Source: Planctomycetota bacterium | Lineage (GTDB): Bacteria; Planctomycetota; UBA1135; GCA-002686595 | DNA: 40,038 nt | Direction: 5' to 3' | Assembly: GCA_011053145.1 (NCBI GenBank) | Contig: DRLC01000244.1 | Location: 1 to 40,038 of the forward strand | Shown: positions 15,652 through 21,611 of the stretch, piece after piece | Layout of the letters: each line of letters starts with the position of its first letter | Position numbering within the stretch: position 1 is the first letter of the stretch | The notes under the pieces: generated by a model | Databases searched by the model: none | What the model was told of the DNA's origin: nothing | The model's input: the letters and a program-made list of their open reading frames with translations, nothing else | Made by a program: the position numbers and the translations under genes

Positions 15652-18600
15652 CGAACGAAACGATCCAGGGCTTCAGCATCTCGCCCCTTCAGCATCACCT
15701 CTGGCGGACCCAGGGCCCCGAGTCCGTCGGCTCACGTATCGCCCTGCTACGCGCTCGCGTTCAAGGGGACCTCGACGCGGACCGACTGCGCGATGCCCTG
15801 CTCGAACTCGCGCGTTCGAACGAGATCCTGCGCACGGTCTATCCGCTGCTCCCAGGCACCCACGTTCCGGTGCAGTCGATCCTCGATGAGGTCCGGGTCG
15901 CGTTCGAGGAGAGCACGTCCCCGGTCGAAGAGGTCGAGCGTCGCTTCGCGAGCGACCCCTTCGATGTCAAGGACGGCCCGCTCCTGCGGGCGGCGCTCGT
16001 GCGCTCGGGAGCCGATACCTATTTCGTCCTCGCACAGCCGACGATCTCCGCCGACGCGGTCTCGCTCTGGAACCTCGTCGAGAAGACCTGCGCGGTACTG
16101 CGCGGCGAGGCACCGGCCGCCCCCACCGAAGAGGACGAGGGGCCGATGCAGTTCGCCGACATCGCACAGTGGCTGCACGATCACCTCGAGAGCGAAGACG
16201 CCGAGGAGGGCATCGCCCACTGGCACGCGATCGGTTACGGGATGGGCGAGATTCAGCTTCCCCTGGCTTTCGATCGCGGGGAAGCGGTGACCGGTGTCGG
16301 CCGGCACGCCGAGCCCTTCGATGCCGGGGCGCGTGCGGCCCTGTCCGCCGCCGCGGAGCAGTTGGGCGTTGCCCAAAGTTCCGTCCTGTTCGCCGCCTGG
16401 AGCGCGTTCCTCGCTCGCAGCTCGGAGCAACACGATCTCATCGTCGGTGACCTCTCTCTCGGTCGCGGATTCGAGGGGCTCGACGAGGCCCTCGGACCCT
16501 ACGGACGCTTCCTTCCGATCGCGGTCCACGTGGACATGGGGGAAGACGGAACGACTCTCGCCTCGCTGGCGAAGGAGCTGGATGAGGCCCGCGGTCTCGC
16601 CGGCGAACACCATGAAGCCTTCGACTTCGAGCGGGCGGGCGCCGGAGGGAAGACGCTCCTGCCGGTCACGTTCGCGATGCACGCCGAGGTCGAGCCCACG
16701 AAGGCCGGGAACGCGACGTTGACGCTCGAAGCGCGAAGCTGCGACGCCGAGCCGCCCCGCATCGGGCTCGAACTCGATCTCGGATGCGCCGATCCCAAGC
16801 TGGTGTTCGCCTACGCGAAACGCCACCTCACCGAAGAAGACGTCGCCGCGATGGCGGACTCCTTCGTGACATTCCTCGCCGCGGCCCTCGCCCGTCCCGA
16901 GGCCTCGCTGGCGGAGCACTCGATGGTCTCTCCGGCGATGCGAGCGACCCTCTTGGAACGATTCGCTCTCGGACCGGACACCCCTGCGCCCGGAGAGCCT
17001 GTCCACGCCGCGATCTTCCGCATCGCCGCCGAAACGCCCGACGCGCCCGCCGTGGGTGCTCCCGACGGCAGCCTGAGCTATGGCGAGCTCGCGGAGCGCG
17101 CCCACCGCATCGCGAATCATCTGATCGCCCTAGGGCAGGGCCCGGGCAAGTTCGTCGGCCTGCACCAGGGCCGCTCCACGGACCTCGTCGCGTCGATCCT
17201 CGGGACCCTCGAGGCCGGCGCCGCCTACCTACCGCTCCCGCCGGAGTATCCCGCCGAGCGCATCGCGTTCATGCTCGAAGACACGGGCGCCGAGGTCGTC
17301 CTGTCGAACCGCGCCCACCGATCCGAACTCCCCGATTCGGTGAGGGCCCAGGTCATCTGCCTCGACGATTGCGAAGAGCTCTCGGCACAGCCCGCCGAGG
17401 CACCCGAGCCGCGCGGTTCGCTCGACGATCCCGCCTACGTGATCTTCACTTCGGGCTCGACCGGCAAGCCGAAGGGCGTGCCGATCCCCCACCGCAACCT
17501 TGCCCACTCGACCGCGGCGCGCTCGGACGTCTATCGCCACCGCGTCGAGAGCTTCCTGCTCGTCTCGAGCTTCGCCTTCGACAGCTCGGTGGCCGGAATC
17601 TTCTGGACACTCAGCCAGGGGGGCAAACTCATGCTGCCCGAGGACGGTTTCGAGCAGGAGATCGGCCAACTCGCAGCGCTCTTCGCCGAGCACGGTGTCA
17701 CGCACACTCTCGGTCTGCCTTCCCTGCACAAGCTCGTACTCGAAAGCGCGGAGAATGGCCAGCTCGATTCGCTTCGCACGGTCATCGTCGCGGGGGAGAG
17801 CTGCCCCGCTGAGTTGATCCGCCTCCACCGCGAGCGACTCCCCGACACCGAGCTCTACAACGAATACGGCCCGACCGAGTGCACGGTCTGGAGCACCTGC
17901 TTCGACTGCCTCGAGCCCTTCGAGCGCCGCAGCGTTCCGATCGGCCGTCCGATTCCGCGCGCGCAGGCCTACGTGGTCGACGCCCAGGGCGAACTCGCCG
18001 CGATCGGCTGTTCGGGCGAACTCCTGATCGCCGGCGCGGGCGTCGCACCGGGCTACCTCGGTCGCCCCGAACTGACCGCCGAGCGCTTCACGACCCTGGA
18101 CCTCGGCGATGGAACCTCCCCGCGCGTTTACCGCACGGGCGACCGCGTGCGCTGGCTCCCCAGCGGGAACCTCGAATTCCTGGGTCGCACGGACCACCAG
18201 GTGAAGATCCGCGGCTACCGGATCGAGCTCGAGGAGATCGACGCCGTCCTCGCTTCCCATCCCGATGTCCGCGAAGCGGTGGTGATGGCACGTGAGGACA
18301 CGCCCGGTGACCTGCGCCTGGTGGCCTACGCCCAGCCCCGCGCCGGGGCCGAGCTCGACCCGGCCGGTCTGCGCGACCACCTCGCGGGCCCGCTGCCGGA
18401 CTACATGGTCCCCGCCCACTTCGTGATCCTCCCGGACCTGCCCTTGCTCCCGAACGGCAAGGTCAACCGCAAAGAACTGCCCGCCCCGGACCAAGCCACC
18501 TCCCTCGTACGCGCGGCCTATGTCGAACCCAAGACCTCGCTGGAAAAGGCTCTCTCCTTGATCTGGAGCGATGTCCTCGGCGCCGATCGCGTCGGACTCG

Positions 18601-18809
18601 ACGACGACTTCTTCGACCTCGGCGGGCACTCGATCCTCGCGACCCAGCTCTTCGCGCGCATCGTCGACCTCCTCCAGGTCCGCATCCAGCTCCGCGCCAT
18701 TTTCGACGTACGCACCCTAGGCGGCCTCGCGAACCACATGCGTGAAGAAGCGGACGACCCCGCGCTGCTCGAGGAAACAGCGAGCGTGATCCTCTCCGCG
18801 CTGGATTGA
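15648..18809 (+). CDS. NRPS: degenerate condensation-like domain - adenylation - carrier, 1053 aa
   Basis: Residues about 1-445 have the condensation fold (ISPLQHHLWRTQ; LRTVYPLLPG; EDVAAMADSFVTFL), but the catalytic HHxxxDG site reads QPTISAD at 130-136, so peptide-bond catalysis is not expected. The adenylation domain (about 455-945) is complete: [67 protein letters not shown] and NGKVNRKELP. The carrier domain has S995 in [10 protein letters not shown]. It ends there with no thioesterase, reductase or terminal C domain. The C-like region could be an interface domain of the kind that recruits stand-alone beta-hydroxylases (the oxygenase overlaps its start), or a decayed C domain. Substrate not predicted. 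Confidence 0.92.
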   Translation: MTNETIQGFSISPLQHHLWRTQGPESVGSRIALLRARVQGDLDADRLRDALLELARSNEILRTVYPLLPGTHVPVQSILDEVRVAFEESTSPVEEVERRFASDPFDVKDGPLLRAALVRSGADTYFVLAQPTISADAVSLWNLVEKTCAVLRGEAPAAPTEEDEGPMQFADIAQWLHDHLESEDAEEGIAHWHAIGYGMGEIQLPLAFDRGEAVTGVGRHAEPFDAGARAALSAAAEQLGVAQSSVLFAAWSAFLARSSEQHDLIVGDLSLGRGFEGLDEALGPYGRFLPIAVHVDMGEDGTTLASLAKELDEARGLAGEHHEAFDFERAGAGGKTLLPVTFAMHAEVEPTKAGNATLTLEARSCDAEPPRIGLELDLGCADPKLVFAYAKRHLTEEDVAAMADSFVTFLAAALARPEASLAEHSMVSPAMRATLLERFALGPDTPAPGEPVHAAIFRIAAETPDAPAVGAPDGSLSYGELAERAHRIANHLIALGQGPGKFVGLHQGRSTDLVASILGTLEAGAAYLPLPPEYPAERIAFMLEDTGAEVVLSNRAHRSELPDSVRAQVICLDDCEELSAQPAEAPEPRGSLDDPAYVIFTSGSTGKPKGVPIPHRNLAHSTAARSDVYRHRVESFLLVSSFAFDSSVAGIFWTLSQGGKLMLPEDGFEQEIGQLAALFAEHGVTHTLGLPSLHKLVLESAENGQLDSLRTVIVAGESCPAELIRLHRERLPDTELYNEYGPTECTVWSTCFDCLEPFERRSVPIGRPIPRAQAYVVDAQGELAAIGCSGELLIAGAGVAPGYLGRPELTAERFTTLDLGDGTSPRVYRTGDRVRWLPSGNLEFLGRTDHQVKIRGYRIELEEIDAVLASHPDVREAVVMAREDTPGDLRLVAYAQPRAGAELDPAGLRDHLAGPLPDYMVPAHFVILPDLPLLPNGKVNRKELPAPDQATSLVRAAYVEPKTSLEKALSLIWSDVLGADRVGLDDDFFDLGGHSILATQLFARIVDLLQVRIQLRAIFDVRTLGGLANHMREEADDPALLEETASVILSALD

Positions 18810-18850
18810 GTACGGAGTCGGAGTACGGAGTCAGCGGGGAGTACGGAGTC
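18808..18850. repeat. three copies of GAGTACGGAGTC
   Basis: The 12-mer GAGTACGGAGTC occurs at 18808-18819, 18821-18832 and 18839-18850. It fills the whole gap between the stop of the second NRPS gene and the stop of the convergent sugar transferase gene. Spacing is 13 then 18 bases. Not strongly self-complementary; no T-run. Confidence 0.9.
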
Positions 18851-19562
18851 AATCCCGTCCCCGCCGGGCCACGCGTCGCCAGCACTTGCGGAGCATGAAG
18901 ACGACCGTCATCAGGATCAGGATCAGGTCGTAGGAGATCGACTTGTGTTGGATGTAGTGCTCCTCGCCCTCGAAGCGCAGCTTCCAATCCTCGATCGTCT
19001 TGTCGCCGATCGCGTTTTCTAGGACGGAGACCTGGCTGATGTTCGTGAGCCCGGGTTTGACGAGGTAGCGGCGGTTGAAGCCCGGGATGTGCTCGGCGAG
19101 GAGTTCGTTGAGCTTCGGGGCGATCGGGCGCGGGCCGACGAACTCCATGTCGCCGCGCACGACGTTCCAGAGCTGGGGCAGCTCGTCGATCTTCGAGTCG
19201 CGCAGGAAACGGCCGATGCGTGTCACCTCGGGGTTGTCCACGGTGACTCCCTTCTGGAGGTCCTCGTTGCGGTCGGCCCCCACACGCATGCTGCGCACCT
19301 TCACGATCCGGAACGTGCGGCCGAGGAAGCCGGGGCGCTCCTGGGTGTAGAGGAACGAGCCCTTCGAACTGACCCGCACCGGGATGTAGAGGATCAGGAG
19401 CAGGGGGAGCGCGAGGAGGAGGAGCACGAGTGCGACGAGGCGCTGCAGGAGCGCCCAGACCGTGTTCGTGAGCTGCCACTCGCGGTGGACGTGCCGCAGG
19501 TCCACCCCCTCGAGGGAAAGGTAGCCCCGGCGGCCGCGGTCGTTCGACCCCCCCGCGGTCAT
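18849..19562 (-). CDS. bacterial sugar transferase (WcaJ/EpsE-like, PF02397), 237 aa
   Basis: Polyprenyl-phosphate phosphosugar transferase domain that would start lipid-linked glycan assembly. A hydrophobic hairpin at about residues 40-65 (LVALVLLLLALPLLLILYIPV) is followed by GSFLYTQERPGFLGRTFRIVKVRSM, the core motif KIDELPQLWNVVRGDMEFVGPRP, and KPGLTNISQV; a second hydrophobic stretch lies at the end. It is the short monotopic form without the large multi-spanning N-terminal half. The start at 19562 overlaps the stop of the upstream gene as ATGA, so the two are probably translationally coupled. No glycan gene cluster is present in the window, so the pathway served is unknown. Confidence 0.88.
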   Translation of the reverse strand: MTAGGSNDRGRRGYLSLEGVDLRHVHREWQLTNTVWALLQRLVALVLLLLALPLLLILYIPVRVSSKGSFLYTQERPGFLGRTFRIVKVRSMRVGADRNEDLQKGVTVDNPEVTRIGRFLRDSKIDELPQLWNVVRGDMEFVGPRPIAPKLNELLAEHIPGFNRRYLVKPGLTNISQVSVLENAIGDKTIEDWKLRFEGEEHYIQHKSISYDLILILMTVVFMLRKCWRRVARRGRD

Positions 19563-20899
19563 CGCGCGTCCTCTCCGTTCGAACCGACCGCCGCTCCCTC
19601 GCGCTCGTTCCACTCGCGCAGCAGGCGATGGATCGAATAGGCCGAGTGTCGCACGCCGCCGAAAGCGTGGCGTCCGAGACGATGGCGCTCCACCATCGAC
19701 TGGAGCTTGGCCTCCATCATGTCGAGGATCGGGCGCCAGCTCGCGGGGTCGGACTTGTCGCACATCCCGTCACAGCCCAGGTTGATGAGCTGCTTCAGCG
19801 TGTCGACGTCGAGCACGCCCGAAAAGGCGATGATCGTCGCGGTCGGATGCTCGGCCCGCACCGAACCCGCGAGGCGGGCCGCGAGGTGGTCCCCGTGGAA
19901 GTCGTTGTCCAGGAAGTAGAAGTCGAAGCGGCCGCCGGCGTCGGGTTCCGTGCGCTTCTCGATCTCGAGGTCGGGGAAACGGCTCGAGAGCAGGAGTTCG
20001 AGATGATCGAGGGCGAAGGGGTCGTCGTCGACGAGCAGAGCGCGCGGGGCCCGCGGGCCATACCGCCCCTCATCCTTGCCCTTCGGGAGTGCACCCTCCA
20101 AGGCACACTTGGCGAGCAGCCACGCCCCCCAGGGAAGACCGCGAAGGATGTACTTCCCGAAGTAGCGCTTCGGTTCGTGGAAGAGCGCGTGAGCCGCCTC
20201 GAGCCCGGTGCGCTGCATCCAGCGCGGTGCGGGACGGCGTTCGCCCGCGAGGATTCGCAGTGCTCCATTCACGCCGAGCCACCAGGCCTCTGGTCGGTCG
20301 TGGCGCAGGAAGGAGATCAGCTCCTCCTGCACCTGCGATTCGATGCCCACGAAGACGAGGTCGGGACGCGCCTCGTCGATCGCGCGGCTGAGGCGCGCCA
20401 TCTCGATCGGGTCTCCTTGAACACTCCCGGGCGCGGGAGAGCAGCCGACGATCCGGAGCTCGGGGTGCCGCTCCTGGAAGCTCTTGGCGGCCGCGGTCAG
20501 GGTCCCGGAGTCCTCGGCGATCAGGAAGACCGAGCGCCGGCACGCCGCCGCCTCCTCGACGAGGAGCTCGACGAGTTCGAAGAGCTGCACGCGCTCGGGA
20601 AGTGGCGTGCGCTGGAGGCGACAGGCCCAGAGGAGAAGGGTCCCGACCGGGACGCGCAGGCTCGCCGATTCGAAGGTGTCGCGCTGCTCCGGATCGCGCG
20701 CGCAGCGCAGAAGAACGTCGAGGTCCGCCCCGAACAGCCAACCGCCACGCCCGCGGTCGAGTTCGTCCAGGATCAGGTCGGTGCATTCGGAGGTGCTGAG
20801 CGGATGCAGCCCCGTCCCGAAGAGCCCCACCTCGGGAAGTTCGGACATGCCGCGCTCGGGGCGCCAGGGAAAGCGCTGTCCGGTTCCGGATGCGGTCAT
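19559..20899 (-). CDS. WecG/TagA-like glycosyltransferase domain fused to a receiver-like domain, 446 aa
   Basis: Residues about 20-265 align with GT26 (WecG/TagA/CpsF): RTPLPERVQLFEL, RVFL-like strand SVFLIAED, and a well kept APRWMQRTGLEAAHALFHEPKRY. However, the DG motif holding the proposed catalytic Asp of TagA is PVG (V85-G86), and GAPKQE is IESQVQE, so activity may be lost or altered. Residues about 286-405 are a receiver-like domain: LLVDDDP (acid cluster D291-D293), candidate phospho-Asp D331 in FYFLDND, and CDK with K382. The start at 20899 is set by GGGAG 8 bases upstream. The receiver is a paralogue of the neighbouring stand-alone receiver. I know of no common family with this fusion. 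Confidence 0.8.
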   Translation of the reverse strand: MTASGTGQRFPWRPERGMSELPEVGLFGTGLHPLSTSECTDLILDELDRGRGGWLFGADLDVLLRCARDPEQRDTFESASLRVPVGTLLLWACRLQRTPLPERVQLFELVELLVEEAAACRRSVFLIAEDSGTLTAAAKSFQERHPELRIVGCSPAPGSVQGDPIEMARLSRAIDEARPDLVFVGIESQVQEELISFLRHDRPEAWWLGVNGALRILAGERRPAPRWMQRTGLEAAHALFHEPKRYFGKYILRGLPWGAWLLAKCALEGALPKGKDEGRYGPRAPRALLVDDDPFALDHLELLLSSRFPDLEIEKRTEPDAGGRFDFYFLDNDFHGDHLAARLAGSVRAEHPTATIIAFSGVLDVDTLKQLINLGCDGMCDKSDPASWRPILDMMEAKLQSMVERHRLGRHAFGGVRHSAYSIHRLLREWNEREGAAVGSNGEDAR

Positions 20900-21065
20900 C
20901 GCTCGATCTCCCACATGCGGACAGCCATCGACAAGAGATCGATCGGGGCTGGAAAAAACTTCAAGGGATTCGATCGGGGTGTGGCGGCGAGCCTTCGGAT
21001 CCGGGTGCTCCCCACAGTCTATCCGTCACGCTTCGCCCGCGCGGATGAACCCCGATTTGATGCCG

Positions 21066-21545
21066 CTACTCCTGCGCTTCGAGACGCCGGTTCCACTCCT
21101 GGAAAAGATCCTTGAAGGTGCGCACGAGGTAGCTCCCCGAGAGGGTGTCGGGAGGGCGGCTACGCTCCTCTTCCAGGGTTTCCACCGCGCGGTCCAGGGA
21201 CTCGAGCATGCGGGGCATGTCCGTGGGCACCTTCTTGTCGCAGACGCCGCTGCAGCCTGCGTTCAGGAGCTCCTTCAGCGTGCCTCGATCGAGCGAAGCC
21301 GAGAACGCGATGATCACCGCGCGGGGACGCTGGGCGCGGATCCGGCGGGCCAGGCGGCCGGCCAGTCGGATGCCCTCGAAGTCGTCGTCCAGGAAGTAGA
21401 GGTCGAATTCACCGGTCGGGTCGGGCTCCAGCCGCCGCTCGATCTCGAGCCCGGGATAGCGGTCCAGGAGGATCGCCTGGAGAAACTCGATCGCGTACTC
21501 GTCGTCGTCGAGCAGGAGCGCTTTCAGTCCGGTTCCGTGGGGCAT
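21066..21545 (-). CDS. stand-alone receiver-domain protein, 159 aa
   Basis: Receiver (REC) fold: ALLLDDDE (acid cluster D13-D15), FDLYFLDDD with candidate phospho-Asp D53, S82 in AFSAS at the Thr/Ser position, and CDKK with K104 in place of the usual KP. It shares FYFLD/LYFLD, IIAFS, the G-C-x-G-x-C-D-K block and a C-terminal L-x-x-E-W-N-x-R helix with the receiver part of the protein at 19559-20899, so the two are paralogues. No DNA-binding or enzymatic output is attached. It lies 66 bases downstream of the hybrid kinase on the same strand and is a natural acceptor for its HPt domain. A TAGGAT hexamer lies 9 bases before its ATG, so it may also have its own promoter. Confidence 0.82.
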   Translation of the reverse strand: MPHGTGLKALLLDDDEYAIEFLQAILLDRYPGLEIERRLEPDPTGEFDLYFLDDDFEGIRLAGRLARRIRAQRPRAVIIAFSASLDRGTLKELLNAGCSGVCDKKVPTDMPRMLESLDRAVETLEEERSRPPDTLSGSYLVRTFKDLFQEWNRRLEAQE

Positions 21546-21554
21546 GGCGGGGAG

Positions 21555-21560
21555 ATCCTA
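21555..21560 (-). promoter_or_regulatory. -10-like TAGGAT before the stand-alone receiver gene
   Basis: TAGGAT on the minus strand, 9 bases from the ATG at 21545. It would give a leader of only two or three bases. The same hexamer is found before the phosphopantetheinyl transferase gene. Confidence 0.3.
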
Positions 21561-21611
21561 CCCCGATTCCCCCTGGGGAAGGATCGCCTCGGCCCGTGGT
21601 CGAGGAGGAAT

